DNA of 64,000 nt from a bacterium (GTDB taxonomy: Bacteria; Patescibacteriota; Patescibacteriia; 2-12-FULL-60-25): the NCBI GenBank assembly GCA_021796435.1, contig JAJYXM010000016.1, positions 1,217,580 through 1,281,579 on the forward strand. Direction: 5' to 3'. A program made the translations under genes and the position numbers. Below are positions 15,287 to 24,375 of the stretch, in pieces (position 1 is the stretch's first letter; each line of letters starts with the position of its first letter). A model generated the notes under the pieces. The model saw nothing but the letters and a program-made list of their open reading frames with translations. It was not told the DNA's origin and did not search any database.

Positions 15287-15739
15287 ATGAAACTAAGCAC
15301 ATTGAAGACGGCTAGGGGCTTCACACTCATCGAAGTCCTGTTGGTCATCGCCATCATCGCAGTCCTAGCGGCCATCGTGCTCATCGCCATCAATCCGCCG
15401 CGCAGCATCGCCCAAGCCAATAACGCTCGCCGTTGGAGCAACGTGAACGCGATAATCAACGCCGTCCATCAATACGCGATCGACAACAACGGCATACTCC
15501 CTGCGACCATCAGTACGGCATCGACGGAGATCTGCAAGACGGATGCGGGTAGCTGCGCCGGTCTGATCGATTTGGGCGTCCTGACGTTCGAGGAACGCTA
15601 CATTTTGAAACTTCCGACGGATCCGACGAGCGCTTCAGCCAACGGCACCGGTTACTACATATTCAGGGATGCCTATAATCGCATCACGGTCGAAGCGCCT
15701 TTCGCCCAACTTGGAGAAACGATCGAAGTGAGCCGGTAA
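15287..15739 (+). CDS. type IV pilin/pseudopilin-like protein
   Basis: 150 residues. The prepilin peptidase site is clear: a short basic leader ending ARG, then FTLIEVLLVIAIIAVLAAIVLIAI as the N-terminal helix with Glu5. The rest resembles a GspG-type pseudopilin, with a helix continuing through RRWSNVNAIINAVHQYAID and a Cys pair (EICKTDAGSC). It would be exported and processed at the membrane. It starts 10 nt after the VKOR-like gene, so the two may be co-transcribed. Confidence 0.85.
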   Translation: MKLSTLKTARGFTLIEVLLVIAIIAVLAAIVLIAINPPRSIAQANNARRWSNVNAIINAVHQYAIDNNGILPATISTASTEICKTDAGSCAGLIDLGVLTFEERYILKLPTDPTSASANGTGYYIFRDAYNRITVEAPFAQLGETIEVSR

Positions 15740-15756
15740 GACAAAAAACGAAACGA

Positions 15757-15783
15757 CAAACCCCGCACAAGCGGGGTTTTGGT
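15757..15783 (+). terminator. terminator of the pilin gene
   Basis: CCCCGC/GCGGGG hairpin with A and T tracts, probably serving both the pilin gene and the convergent surface-protein gene. Confidence 0.75.
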
Positions 15784-15811
15784 TTGCATCGAGGATGTCG
15801 GCTTGCGATCG

Positions 15812-17419
15812 CTAGAAGGCTTGGTCGGGCGTCTTTGCCGCATCAAGCTCCACCATGGCATCGTAATCGGCTTTCGAGAAGACGCTCGCTCCGACGGCAT
15901 AATCACCATAGAACTCCTCCGGCAGTTCGATTATCTTGTAGTTCCAATTGGCGCCAAATATATCGATAGCCGCCTGCGGACTGCGTATCCAACGCAACTG
16001 CCGAGGGCCTGACACGACGAAGATGCGCGGATCGCTCTTCATCTTGAGCAGACCGATGCCGGGACGGATGGTTACGTTCGACCCGATCGCGAAGGCCAGA
16101 AGATCAGTCTTGGGCACTACTTTGACCGCCCTGTAGTCCTGATACCAAGTGAAATAGACCTTGGTGTAGGGAAAGGGATGGCGCAGACAATCAGCTCCGA
16201 TATACCAGATGGTCGAATCCTCTTGAGTCAGCGGATTGCCGTCGCTCGGCATCTTGAGCAGTGTGCCCGGCAACAGGGTAGAGCGACAGAGTTGGGCGGC
16301 GAGCACCGGATTCGCGCCAGCTTGGCCTGAACCGGATGAAGAGCCAGAGCCAGTACTAGGCGAACCAGGGGTTGGATTGAAGAACTCGACGACTGGCCTT
16401 TGCTCCAATGGCATGCCGCCGGCGATGGCCGTGATCAAACTCTTGCCTACCTGGCCATAGGTCAACTTGAAGACAGCTTTACCGTCGGTTCCGGTGATGG
16501 CGATGCCGGGATCGATACCCAGATCGAGCAGGGTGGACCTCAAGACGACCGCTTGGCCGGATAACGCGGTCGAAGAAGCATCGCGCGCAGTGACCGTCAG
16601 CGTAATGGGACTGCGACCATCAGGCAGTGCCGGAGAACCTGCGATATCGACAGTCGATAAGAATGGCGACACCAAGCTCGAACTCACGTAGCCTACATCT
16701 GTAGTCTGGGAACCGACATCGACGACTTTGAGGACTTCCGTCTTGACCAGGCTATTGTTGACATAGACCATCAGAGCCGCGTTACCGGTCACGGTCGCAC
16801 GAATCGGGAAGCTGGCATAACCTATCCTATCCGTCGTGGTCGCCGATTTGTCGATATACATGCCCGGCAGGTTCGTCTGGATATCGACCGGAACGTAAGC
16901 CATGGTCGTACTGGCCGTACTGTAGGTATTCACCGTCACATATGCAGTCTGCGAATTATCAGCCTGGATGGTGGTGGGCGAAAGCGAAACCTTGGTCTTA
17001 CCCAGATCAAGGACATAGTTGATGCTGCTCTGCAGGTCTATGATGTCATAGCCGCATTCCCCGTCATTCGGCATCTTGTAGGCAGAGCGGTTCTCGAGCC
17101 TGTTCGCGGCCGTGACGGAGATGTAATAGTTTCCGCTGGCCAAAGCCATCCAAGCCTCACCGATAGAGTTCGTGTTCACGATGGCGTCAGCCGTTCCGGC
17201 GCGCGACAAATCATCCGCGACAGAGACGTAGTTGGCATCCGTATAGACTTTGACCTGCGCGCCGGTCAGGGGCGTACCGCTAGCGAGGACTTTGACGACC
17301 AAGAGGTGGTTGGTGCCTTTGCAGTCGATCGTCTGGGCGGAAACGCCAGAGACTGAAGACAACAAGCAGATCACCAGGGCGGGAAAGATCACATAAAAAT
17401 ATCGTTCGAAGAGTCTCAT
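15812..17419 (-). CDS. secreted surface protein with Ig-like domains and CPR-type C-terminal domain
   Basis: 535 residues from the ATG at 17417-17419; MRLFERYFYVIFPALVICLL is a signal peptide ending near VSAQ. Two or three Ig-like (Big/invasin-type) domains follow, recognisable by VKVLASGTPLTGAQVKV, PTTIQADNSQTAYVTV and DGRSPITLTVTARD. After a Ser/Gly linker the C-terminal domain has LLKMPSDGNP, IWYIGADCLRHPF, KVYFTWYQDYRAVK and IGSNVTIRPG. The same domain ends the protein at 24402-25259. Likely a cell-surface structural or adhesion protein; ligand unknown. Confidence 0.75.
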   Translation of the reverse strand: MRLFERYFYVIFPALVICLLSSVSGVSAQTIDCKGTNHLLVVKVLASGTPLTGAQVKVYTDANYVSVADDLSRAGTADAIVNTNSIGEAWMALASGNYYISVTAANRLENRSAYKMPNDGECGYDIIDLQSSINYVLDLGKTKVSLSPTTIQADNSQTAYVTVNTYSTASTTMAYVPVDIQTNLPGMYIDKSATTTDRIGYASFPIRATVTGNAALMVYVNNSLVKTEVLKVVDVGSQTTDVGYVSSSLVSPFLSTVDIAGSPALPDGRSPITLTVTARDASSTALSGQAVVLRSTLLDLGIDPGIAITGTDGKAVFKLTYGQVGKSLITAIAGGMPLEQRPVVEFFNPTPGSPSTGSGSSSGSGQAGANPVLAAQLCRSTLLPGTLLKMPSDGNPLTQEDSTIWYIGADCLRHPFPYTKVYFTWYQDYRAVKVVPKTDLLAFAIGSNVTIRPGIGLLKMKSDPRIFVVSGPRQLRWIRSPQAAIDIFGANWNYKIIELPEEFYGDYAVGASVFSKADYDAMVELDAAKTPDQAF

Positions 17420-17553
17420 ATCATCAGGAAGGATACACAAATCGGTGCGTTTTGACGAATGAAAACACTAGCTCGATGAGACCGCAGGATGATTGGATGA
17501 TATGATATACAGGTCAACGGACAGAACCGAACAAGATACAAAAAAATCAACAG

Positions 17554-19410
17554 ATGAAAAACAAGAAACCTATAGTTTCGCCATTAAACGAAGAAGCTCG
17601 CGAGATCGGACTGATCGTCTTGACAGTGGCTGGCTTCGCATTGGCCTACGGCGTTCCAGCCAGCGGACCCTATCCCCTTTTGATCGCTTCTTTCTTCGCT
17701 ACGCTGCCGACTTTCATCGAAGCATGGCAGGGTGTCAAACGTTTCCGCATAACCATCGACGTCTTCAATTCTTTCGCCGTGTTGGTTTCGTATGCCGTCA
17801 ATGAATTCCCCAGTGCGGCGTTCATCGGGCTCATGCTGACCTTCGCGCGGCTGCTCGAACATCGGACCTCGCGACGTATGCATCGCGCCGTCGAGGAACT
17901 GCTGAAACTGAAACCGACCAAAGCCCTGGTCGAAACCGAGGGTGAGCTGAAAGAAATCGCCGCGGACAAAGTGAAGACCGGAGACATAGTGATCATCAAG
18001 AGCGGTGACCGCGTGCCGGTCGACGGCAGCATCATCTTCGGCCGCGGTTCGGCGAACGAAGCCTCGGTGACCGGCGAGTCGCTACCCGTAGACAAGTTCG
18101 TAGGCGACAAACTGTTGAGTTCGACATTGCTCGAAAGCGGAAGCGTGAAGATGCGGGCAGAGCGCGTCGGCAAAGACAGTACGATAGAACGCATCGCCGC
18201 ATTGGTCCGATCCGCCACGGCGCATAAATCGAAGACCGAGAAGATGGCTGATCGTTTCGCCGGCTTCTTCTTGCCGATAGTGGCGCTGCTCGGACTCGGT
18301 ACCTGGGCGGTCACGGGCGACGCGACCAAGATGACCGCCATATTCCTCGTGGCCTGTGCAGACGATCTGGCGGTCGCGATTCCCTTGGCGGTCACTGCTT
18401 CGCTCGGCATGGCCGCGCGCAAAGGCGTGTTGATAAAAGGCGGCGAATACCTGCAAGCGCTGAATGACCTGAAGACGCTGCTGCTGGATAAGACCGGTAC
18501 GCTGACATTCGGGAAGATAGACATCTCGGCGGCACACATCGAGCCGGGCGTGGATGAAGACGACTTCTGGCACAAAGTCGCGATCGCGGAAAAGTTCTCC
18601 GAACATAGCGTAGGCAAAGCGGTCTTCCGGCAGGCCGCCAAAAGGTTCGAATCCATCCCCGATCCGGACGGCTTCGAGGTCGCAAAAGGCGCGGGCGTAC
18701 GCGTCACCCACTCCGGACAAGAGATAATACTGGGCAGCGAAAAGATCTTGGATGAATTCGGCCTCGAATTACCCCGACAAGTGGCGGAAGAGATTGTCGC
18801 ACGGGATGACGGCCATCTGAAGACCAATTTCCTGGTCTTCATCGACAAGAGATTCGCAGGCAGCGTCACCGTATCCGACATCCCGCGGCCTGAAGCGGCG
18901 CACAGCCTAAGACGCCTGGAGAAACTTGGCGTCGAAAGGATAGTCATGTTGACCGGTGACAATGAAGCGACGGCGAAAGACATCGCCAAGGAACTCAAGA
19001 TCACGGAGTTCCATGCCAGCATGACGCCGGAACAGAAGCTGAAGTTCATCGATGGCGTGGACGGAAAAGGAGCGGTAGGCATGGTGGGCGATGGGATAAA
19101 CGATGCGCCCGCGCTGGCCAGGACGAACGTCGGCATAGCCATGGGAGGTACAGCCACGGCCGTCGCGGTCGAGGCGGCCGACGTGGTGATACTGACCGAC
19201 GAGCTGTCACGCATCCCGGACATGGTGGATTTGAGCCGTCGAACCGTCTCCGTCATAAAGATAGACATCGTCATCTGGGCCATCAGCAACTGTTTCGGCT
19301 TCGCCTTGGTGCTGACCGGCATCGCAGGACCGGCTTTGGCGGCTTTCTATAATTTCGCGACAGACTTCTTGCCTATCCTGAACTCCACCCGGCTGTTCAA
19401 GCGAAAATGA
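17554..19410 (+). CDS. P-type ATPase, heavy-metal-like, with a non-canonical membrane motif
   Basis: 618 residues. All cytoplasmic motifs are present: TGES near residue 172, DKTGTLTFG with the phosphorylated Asp at about 312, a degenerate HP site (SEHSVGKAV), LTGDN and GDGINDAPAL. Membrane topology fits a P1B pump without N-terminal metal-binding domains. The membrane motif that in P1B pumps reads CPC, SPC or similar is here VACADDLAVAIPLA (residues 268-271 CADD), so the ion cannot be assigned. It would transport a cation across the cytoplasmic membrane at the cost of ATP. Confidence 0.85.
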   Translation: MKNKKPIVSPLNEEAREIGLIVLTVAGFALAYGVPASGPYPLLIASFFATLPTFIEAWQGVKRFRITIDVFNSFAVLVSYAVNEFPSAAFIGLMLTFARLLEHRTSRRMHRAVEELLKLKPTKALVETEGELKEIAADKVKTGDIVIIKSGDRVPVDGSIIFGRGSANEASVTGESLPVDKFVGDKLLSSTLLESGSVKMRAERVGKDSTIERIAALVRSATAHKSKTEKMADRFAGFFLPIVALLGLGTWAVTGDATKMTAIFLVACADDLAVAIPLAVTASLGMAARKGVLIKGGEYLQALNDLKTLLLDKTGTLTFGKIDISAAHIEPGVDEDDFWHKVAIAEKFSEHSVGKAVFRQAAKRFESIPDPDGFEVAKGAGVRVTHSGQEIILGSEKILDEFGLELPRQVAEEIVARDDGHLKTNFLVFIDKRFAGSVTVSDIPRPEAAHSLRRLEKLGVERIVMLTGDNEATAKDIAKELKITEFHASMTPEQKLKFIDGVDGKGAVGMVGDGINDAPALARTNVGIAMGGTATAVAVEAADVVILTDELSRIPDMVDLSRRTVSVIKIDIVIWAISNCFGFALVLTGIAGPALAAFYNFATDFLPILNSTRLFKRK

Positions 19411-19446
19411 TTTCGCCGGATGCGACAAATAAGATATAATCAGGGC

Positions 19447-20475
19447 ATGCGGCAGGATAAGACTCAGCTATATTTTTTCATCGGTCTGCTTTTGGCGATC
19501 GGCGGTCTTACGTTCAGCGTTTTCCTGCCTTACATCGGTACGCTCATCCTGGCAGCCACGGCCGCCATCATCCTGCGTCCAGCTTACGAAAAATTGCTCA
19601 AGGCGTTGGCCGGACATCGTCGTCCGGCGGCGCTCGTCACCATCATCCTGACCTTCATCCTGCTGCTCGTACCGTTAGGTCTTTTCGGCTATAAACTCGT
19701 GGCCGAGTCGATCGATCTATATTCGAAGATGAACATCAGCCGCGATGCCTATTCCGACATCCTGACCACGGCCATCCTCTACCTCCGGCAATATTTTCCT
19801 GGACTGAACATAGACGCTTCAGGCCTGGCGACACAGGCTTTCACCTGGATCGCGAACAACATCGGGGCGATATTCTCGAGCACGATACAGACCTTCTTCA
19901 ACATCTTCCTGGGTTTCATGGCGCTGTATTACTTCCTGATAGACGGCCCGAAATTCCTCGATAAGCTCGTGGAGTACAGCCCTTTGGCCGATCGCTATGA
20001 CAGACGCATACTCAAGAAGCTTTCGCTCGCCGTCACGTCAGTCGTCAAAGGGACGCTGTTCATCGCCGTAATCCAAGGCGCCCTGATGGGCATCGGCTTC
20101 TGGATCTTCGGCGTGCCACACGGAACCCTATGGGGGACGTGCGCCGCCATAGCCTCTTTGATCCCAGGCGTAGGCACAGCGGTCGTGCTCATCCCAGCCG
20201 TGGCTTTCCTTATCGCGACGCAGGATTATTATGCCGCCGCCGGATTGTTCTTCTGGGGCGCAGGCATCGTAGGACTGATCGACAACCTGTTGCGGCCTTA
20301 CTTGGTAGGCTATGGCGCAAGCCTGCATCCCTTCTTCGTGCTGCTTTCTGTCTTGGGAGGTATAGCCTTCTTCGGTCCGCTCGGTTTCCTGTATGGGCCG
20401 ATACTCATCAGCCTGCTTTTCGCCCTGTTGGAAATCTATCGCTACATCGTGCTAAAACAGAAAGAGGAACTCTGA
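19447..20475 (+). CDS. AI-2E/PerM family membrane protein
   Basis: 342 residues from ATG 19447; an ATG nine codons upstream is possible. It has eight predicted membrane segments and the conserved family motifs: IIQ/AVIQGALMGIGFWIFGVP, IPGVGTAVVLIPA and DNLLRPYLVG. Members have been linked to autoinducer export or Na+/H+ exchange; which applies here is unknown. It lies 36 nt after the P-type ATPase and 9 nt before the next ORF, so an operon is likely. Confidence 0.85.
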   Translation: MRQDKTQLYFFIGLLLAIGGLTFSVFLPYIGTLILAATAAIILRPAYEKLLKALAGHRRPAALVTIILTFILLLVPLGLFGYKLVAESIDLYSKMNISRDAYSDILTTAILYLRQYFPGLNIDASGLATQAFTWIANNIGAIFSSTIQTFFNIFLGFMALYYFLIDGPKFLDKLVEYSPLADRYDRRILKKLSLAVTSVVKGTLFIAVIQGALMGIGFWIFGVPHGTLWGTCAAIASLIPGVGTAVVLIPAVAFLIATQDYYAAAGLFFWGAGIVGLIDNLLRPYLVGYGASLHPFFVLLSVLGGIAFFGPLGFLYGPILISLLFALLEIYRYIVLKQKEEL

Positions 20476-20484
20476 ACCAAGAAT

Positions 20485-20934
20485 ATGAATCTAGACATGC
20501 TACCGAATAAATATGTGCGGCCAACGAAAAAGACGGAGAACCAAAACTCCGTTACCGGCGAACGCTTGGTATTCGAGATGCTGACGCAAATGTCGCTCGG
20601 AGACGCCTCACAGGCGCGCAAGGCACTGGAGAGGAGTGTCCTGCAGGTAATCCAAGAGAACCTGAAGAAGATCCCCAAGACGATGTTGGACATGCTCAAG
20701 CAACCGCCATATGCCATCGATCTTGAGAGCGGAGACTCGCCCGGACTCCAGAATTTCACGCAATTGGTCAGCAACACGCTATCCATGGATGAACGCTGGA
20801 AAGACAGGCTGCAGCAAGCCAAAAAATCGACCGAGGCCGGAGGCCGACCGGACCTGGATACTTGTTCGGAACTTTACCGTTCCATAACCAAAGCCACCCA
20901 AGCCGCATTGCGCGCCGCGTACGAAAAAAGGTGA
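20485..20934 (+). CDS. hypothetical helical protein
   Basis: 149 residues, mostly helical and charged, with no signal peptide, membrane segment or recognised motif. Begins 9 nt after the AI-2E family gene, probably the last gene of that operon, with a shared hairpin at 20960-20990. Confidence 0.6.
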   Translation: MNLDMLPNKYVRPTKKTENQNSVTGERLVFEMLTQMSLGDASQARKALERSVLQVIQENLKKIPKTMLDMLKQPPYAIDLESGDSPGLQNFTQLVSNTLSMDERWKDRLQQAKKSTEAGGRPDLDTCSELYRSITKATQAALRAAYEKR

Positions 20935-20959
20935 ACGGAAAGTAAGCAAAAAATCAGCG

Positions 20960-20990
20960 AGCCCTCGACCTGTGCGGTCGAGGGCTTTGT
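20960..20990. terminator. bidirectional terminator
   Basis: AGCCCTCGACC/GGTCGAGGGCT with loop TGTGC, between convergent genes. Confidence 0.75.
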
Positions 20991-20996
20991 TTCGAG

Positions 20997-21434
20997 TCAG
21001 TTCACGGATTGGAGCGCTGTCCCGCCGGTGAACCAGAGGTCTGTAGGGTGTGCCTGAATCTGCCAGGCGAGCGCGATTACGCCGAAGGCGTTGCGCGCAG
21101 CCAGATAGGCGCCGTTCGTGCTGGAGAGCAGGCGCTCAGCAGTCGGATCGCTTTCCGGGACCCAGCCAATCTCGCACTTGATCCGATGGAGCGAGACAAT
21201 CATCGCCTCATCATAGCGTGCTGAGCCCTTGTCCCGGAGCTCGTCGATCAAACCCTCAAGCACATCGAGGTCGGCATGCGTCAACTCTCCGAACGGCCTG
21301 ACCGCATCGGTCATCAACCCTCTGATCGCCTCCTGAACGCCGGCATACAGCGGGTCTTCATCGTCGATGTGGCTCAAAGCGAGGTCAGTGACCACGCTTT
21401 CCGTCAGTGACAACTGCAAGGTCGCACTTCTCAT
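20997..21434 (-). CDS. ORFan, unknown function
   Basis: 145 residues from the ATG at 21432-21434, chosen because GGAGGG lies 8 nt upstream and because the promoter at 21469-21497 would exclude the longer form. Helical and acidic (SLTESVVTDLALSHIDDEDP), no family recognised. It forms a single-gene unit with strong promoter and terminator. Confidence 0.6.
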   Translation of the reverse strand: MRSATLQLSLTESVVTDLALSHIDDEDPLYAGVQEAIRGLMTDAVRPFGELTHADLDVLEGLIDELRDKGSARYDEAMIVSLHRIKCEIGWVPESDPTAERLLSSTNGAYLAARNAFGVIALAWQIQAHPTDLWFTGGTALQSVN

Positions 21435-21468
21435 GGTGCAGCCCTCCGTGGCAAAAGGTTCTACGGCA

Positions 21469-21497
21469 GATATACACGAAATTCCCCTTTTTGTCAA
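21469..21497 (-). promoter_or_regulatory. strong promoter of the 20997-21434 ORFan
   Basis: Minus-strand TTGACA (21492-21497), 17-bp spacer, TATATC (21469-21474). Confidence 0.65.
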
Positions 21498-21506
21498 TCC
21501 TTTGTT

Positions 21507-22481
21507 ATGATGGTGAACATGAAAAATACATGGAAAGTAAATGCGGATGCGGATAGGCAGCGGTTGGACGTATTTTTGGCCGGAAAGACCGGGATTTCAC
21601 GCAGCCAAGCGGCAAAATCCATCAAGAACTGCGAGGTCACGGTCAACGGGAAAAAAGCCAGCGTACACAAATTCCTGAATACCGGAGATAAGGTGGTCCT
21701 GCTGGAGGGAGAGACCATAGATTCGGCAGGAAAGAAACACGACATCCCCGAACCCGCGCATCACGAAACACCCTACCTGAAGGTAATAGACGAGACGGAT
21801 GATTTCATCGTCTTGGACAAACAGCATGGCGTGATGGTGCACCCGGACGACAAGCAGGAGAGCGGCACGCTCGTCGATGCGCTGGTGGAGCACTATCCCA
21901 AGATCGCCAAAATCGGCGAGGATCCGCAACGCCCGGGCATCATGCATCGCTTAGACAAGGAAGTCAGCGGCTTGATGGTGGTGGCCAAGAAGCAAGACGC
22001 CTTCGATGATCTGAAGAAGCAATTCGCGGAACATTCGGTGGACAAGAAATATTTGGCATTGGTCCAAGGCACCATGAGCCAGGATGAGGGCGACATCAAA
22101 TTCCGCATCGCCAGATCGAGCTCGAAGGGCAGGATGGCGGCGCGGCCAGTACATGAAGAGCAGGGCAAAGCCGCATGGACGCACTACAAGGTAGTGAAGC
22201 GATTCAGGAACGCAACACTGCTCGAACTTTCCATCTTTTCCGGACGCACGCACCAGATACGCGCGCATCTTTTGGCGCTCGGCCATCCGGTAATGGGAGA
22301 CAACCTATACACGGTACGCGGTACGCGGTACGCGGTACGCAATCGTGCTCCGCGACTGATGCTGCAATGCATCCACCTGGGCTTCAAGGATCCCGCGACC
22401 GGTGAAGACAGGGAATACGATCTTCCGCCGGTACCGGAATTCGCGGCTGTGATGGCTAAGCTGAAACCACCTTCCGTATAA
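21507..22481 (+). CDS. RluD-family 23S rRNA pseudouridine synthase with an in-frame repeat insertion
   Basis: 324 residues. An N-terminal S4 RNA-binding domain (RLDVFLAGKTGISRSQAAK) precedes the catalytic domain with HRLDKEVSGL (Asp150), KKYLALV and GRTHQIRAHL. It isomerises uridines in rRNA. Between GHPVMGDNLY and APRLMLQ, where relatives have a short loop, four GCGGTAC heptamers (22311-22340) encode TVRGTRYAVRNR. The insertion keeps the frame and lies away from the active-site motifs. An alternative start is the Met at 21519. Confidence 0.9.
   Translation: MMVNMKNTWKVNADADRQRLDVFLAGKTGISRSQAAKSIKNCEVTVNGKKASVHKFLNTGDKVVLLEGETIDSAGKKHDIPEPAHHETPYLKVIDETDDFIVLDKQHGVMVHPDDKQESGTLVDALVEHYPKIAKIGEDPQRPGIMHRLDKEVSGLMVVAKKQDAFDDLKKQFAEHSVDKKYLALVQGTMSQDEGDIKFRIARSSSKGRMAARPVHEEQGKAAWTHYKVVKRFRNATLLELSIFSGRTHQIRAHLLALGHPVMGDNLYTVRGTRYAVRNRAPRLMLQCIHLGFKDPATGEDREYDLPPVPEFAAVMAKLKPPSV
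22311..22340. repeat. GCGGTAC heptamer array inside the pseudouridine synthase gene
   Basis: Four tandem copies, 30 bp with flanks, in frame. The same heptamer is repeated at 11715-11741. Confidence 0.9.
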
Positions 22482-22520
22482 CCAAAGGGCGCGACGAATC
22501 GCGCCACTACAACAAATACT

Positions 22521-23093
22521 ATGATCATCTCAATTTCAGGCGTGCCCGGGTCGGGCAAAAGCAGCGTGTCACAGATAATCGCCGAGAAGCTCGGTATGAA
22601 ACATTATTCGATGGGCGCATTGCGCGGCAAGATGGCGATGGAAAAAGGGATGACGATAGACGAGCTGAACAAGCTGGGGGAAAAAGACCACACGACTGAT
22701 ACGAGCATAGATGATTACCAGAAAGAGCTGGGCAAGAAAGAAGATGATTTCGTCGTCGAGGGCAGGATGTCGTGGTATTGCATCCCCCATTCGTTCAAGG
22801 TCTTCTTGGGTTGCGAAGCGGACGAAGGAGCGAAACGCGTGGCGTCTTCACGCCTCAAGCACGAACGACCCGATGAAGACATGACATCCGAACCTGCAGC
22901 CATCAAAGCCGAGATAGCGGCGCGCATGGCGTCAGACACCAAGCGTTACACGACAATCTACGGGGTCGATTATCTGGATCCCAAGAATTACGATCTGGTG
23001 ATCGATACGACGAACCTGAAGAGCGCACAGGAAACAGCGGATAAGATATTGACCTCTCTACCCCTTGCGAAGGGGGAGCAGGAGGGGGTGTAG
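22521..23093 (+). CDS. archaeal-type cytidylate kinase-like protein
   Basis: 190 residues. The P-loop GVPGSGKSSVSQ (residues 7-18) is followed by AEKLGMKHYSMGALRGKMA, FVVEGRMSWY and a late LVIDTTN, the layout of AAA_18/archaeal-type cytidylate kinases (Cmk), which phosphorylate CMP/dCMP. The last residues (LPLAKGEQEGV) are encoded by a REP-like palindrome (23055-23137), so the original C-terminus appears to have been replaced. Confidence 0.75.
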   Translation: MIISISGVPGSGKSSVSQIIAEKLGMKHYSMGALRGKMAMEKGMTIDELNKLGEKDHTTDTSIDDYQKELGKKEDDFVVEGRMSWYCIPHSFKVFLGCEADEGAKRVASSRLKHERPDEDMTSEPAAIKAEIAARMASDTKRYTTIYGVDYLDPKNYDLVIDTTNLKSAQETADKILTSLPLAKGEQEGV

Positions 23094-23137
23094 CCGGGGC
23101 TCGACCTCCCCTACCCCCTCCTTCGTAAGGAGGGGAA
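23055..23137. repeat. REP-like palindrome overlapping the kinase 3' end
   Basis: CTACCCCTTGCGAAGGGGGA followed by an inverted CCCCCTCCTTCGTAAGGAGG, straddling the stop codon at 23091-23093. Confidence 0.75.
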
Positions 23138-23161
23138 AATCGCGCATCTTTGAATCGAAAC

Positions 23162-23212
23162 ACCCGCCTCGCGAGATGGACGTCAGACGTCCTTGCGAGG
23201 CGGGGTTTTTGG
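23162..23212. terminator. bidirectional terminator
   Basis: CCCGCCTCG/CGAGGCGGGG outer stem and GGACGT/ACGTCC inner stem, followed by TTTTT, between convergent genes. Confidence 0.75.
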
Positions 23213-23225
23213 AAGGAGGGCAGAC

Positions 23226-23813
23226 CTACTCCTGGCTAGCCAGGAAGTCAGCAAGTCTGGCCCGGTATGCAATCGCCTCCTTCACCCCGGCGATGCGTTG
23301 TTCGACTCTAGCACAGGTGCCGACAACGAAGTCGTATTCACGCAATTGACCCTGAAGCCCAAGCCCGGTCAGCACTTCTTTGAACTTCGGGATGACCAGG
23401 TCACGGAGTGAAGTTCCGTTCTTGTGTGCTTCCGCGGCACCCTCGCCCAGCACGTGATCAATGGCAGTACGACGTTCGTCGCATTGCTCAGGGGTCAGGT
23501 GGAAGGCTAGACAGAGACAAGAGACGTTTGCCTCAGGGTACGAGATAGCCTCAAGCAGTTGCTCGTAGAACCTCTGGACTATCGGAATCGCTTCCTCTTC
23601 CGCCACCGACACCCGCAGATCGACGCCAAGCCGCGTTAAGCGTTCGCAATCTGACTTCAGCCGCATCTGATCTTCGACGAGAAGAGAAACTCGTCGGAAC
23701 AGTTTTTCGTTTTCCGCCAGAGCCGTCCAGAACTCCTTGCCGACACCGACCTTGCGACCCGTGACGACCACTTCGTGCACCAAACCGAGATCCTTACCGA
23801 AATCGCTAGCCAT
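23226..23813 (-). CDS. ORFan, unknown function
   Basis: 195 residues from the ATG at 23811-23813, fixed by AGGAGAG about 8 nt upstream; the longer open frame would include the promoter. Mostly helical, with a His/Cys-containing centre (ANVSCLCLAFHLTPEQCDERR). No family is recognised. It has its own strong promoter and terminator. Confidence 0.6.
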   Translation of the reverse strand: MASDFGKDLGLVHEVVVTGRKVGVGKEFWTALAENEKLFRRVSLLVEDQMRLKSDCERLTRLGVDLRVSVAEEEAIPIVQRFYEQLLEAISYPEANVSCLCLAFHLTPEQCDERRTAIDHVLGEGAAEAHKNGTSLRDLVIPKFKEVLTGLGLQGQLREYDFVVGTCARVEQRIAGVKEAIAYRARLADFLASQE

Positions 23814-23903
23814 GATGACACTCTCCTGTGTTGACGCACCCCACTCCGAAATAGAGCGGGACACACGGTTGGGAAACGTGGAATAGAAAGACCTTGATTG
23901 TTG

Positions 23904-23932
23904 AATATACTTCAATTTTGGGGTTTTGTCAA
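23904..23932 (-). promoter_or_regulatory. strong promoter of the 23226-23813 ORFan
   Basis: Minus-strand TTGACA (23927-23932), 17-bp spacer, TATATT (23904-23909). Confidence 0.7.
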
Positions 23933-23960
23933 GGATTGGACGCATTTTGCGTTATTTCTC

Positions 23961-23989
23961 TTGACCAAATCGTAAAAATCAATTAATCT
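23961..23989 (+). promoter_or_regulatory. promoter of rplS
   Basis: TTGACC (23961-23966), 17-bp spacer, TAATCT (23984-23989), 20 nt upstream of the start codon. Confidence 0.6.
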
Positions 23990-24009
23990 AGCGCACATCA
24001 CATAAACAT

Positions 24010-24375
24010 ATGGCCGAAGCAACCAAATACGAAATCCTGGAGCCGATCGCCGTGAAAACAGGCATGCAGATCCGGGTACACCAGAAAGTAAAAGAAATGA
24101 ACACCAAGGGCGAGGTGAAGGAGCGTATCCAGGTCTTCGAAGGCTTGGTCTTGACGGTCAAAGGCGCCGGCAACAAGCGCACCATGACCGTGCGCAAGGT
24201 GTCGGAAGGCGTGGGCGTGGAGCGTATCTACCCCATATTTTCGCCCATCATCGCCAAGATCGAATTGGTCCGCGAATACAAGACGCGCCGCAAGAACATC
24301 GGACACGTGAGAAAGACGGACTTCAAACGCAAACTCAAGGAGATCAAGAAAGTGGAAACCAAAAAAGAGGCCTAA
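24010..24375 (+). CDS. rplS: 50S ribosomal protein L19
   Basis: 121 residues. The L19 core is intact: [47 protein letters not shown] and [14 protein letters not shown]. It binds near the 30S/50S interface. The Lys-rich C-terminal tail is usual in CPR. It is a monocistronic unit with its own promoter and a terminator that overlaps the stop codon. Confidence 0.95.
   Translation: MAEATKYEILEPIAVKTGMQIRVHQKVKEMNTKGEVKERIQVFEGLVLTVKGAGNKRTMTVRKVSEGVGVERIYPIFSPIIAKIELVREYKTRRKNIGHVRKTDFKRKLKEIKKVETKKEA

Noticed and set aside
17670..19322. 550-codon open frame on the strand opposite the P-type ATPase
   Set aside because: It is Ser-rich low-complexity translation with no motifs, and the plus strand carries all P-type ATPase motifs in order.
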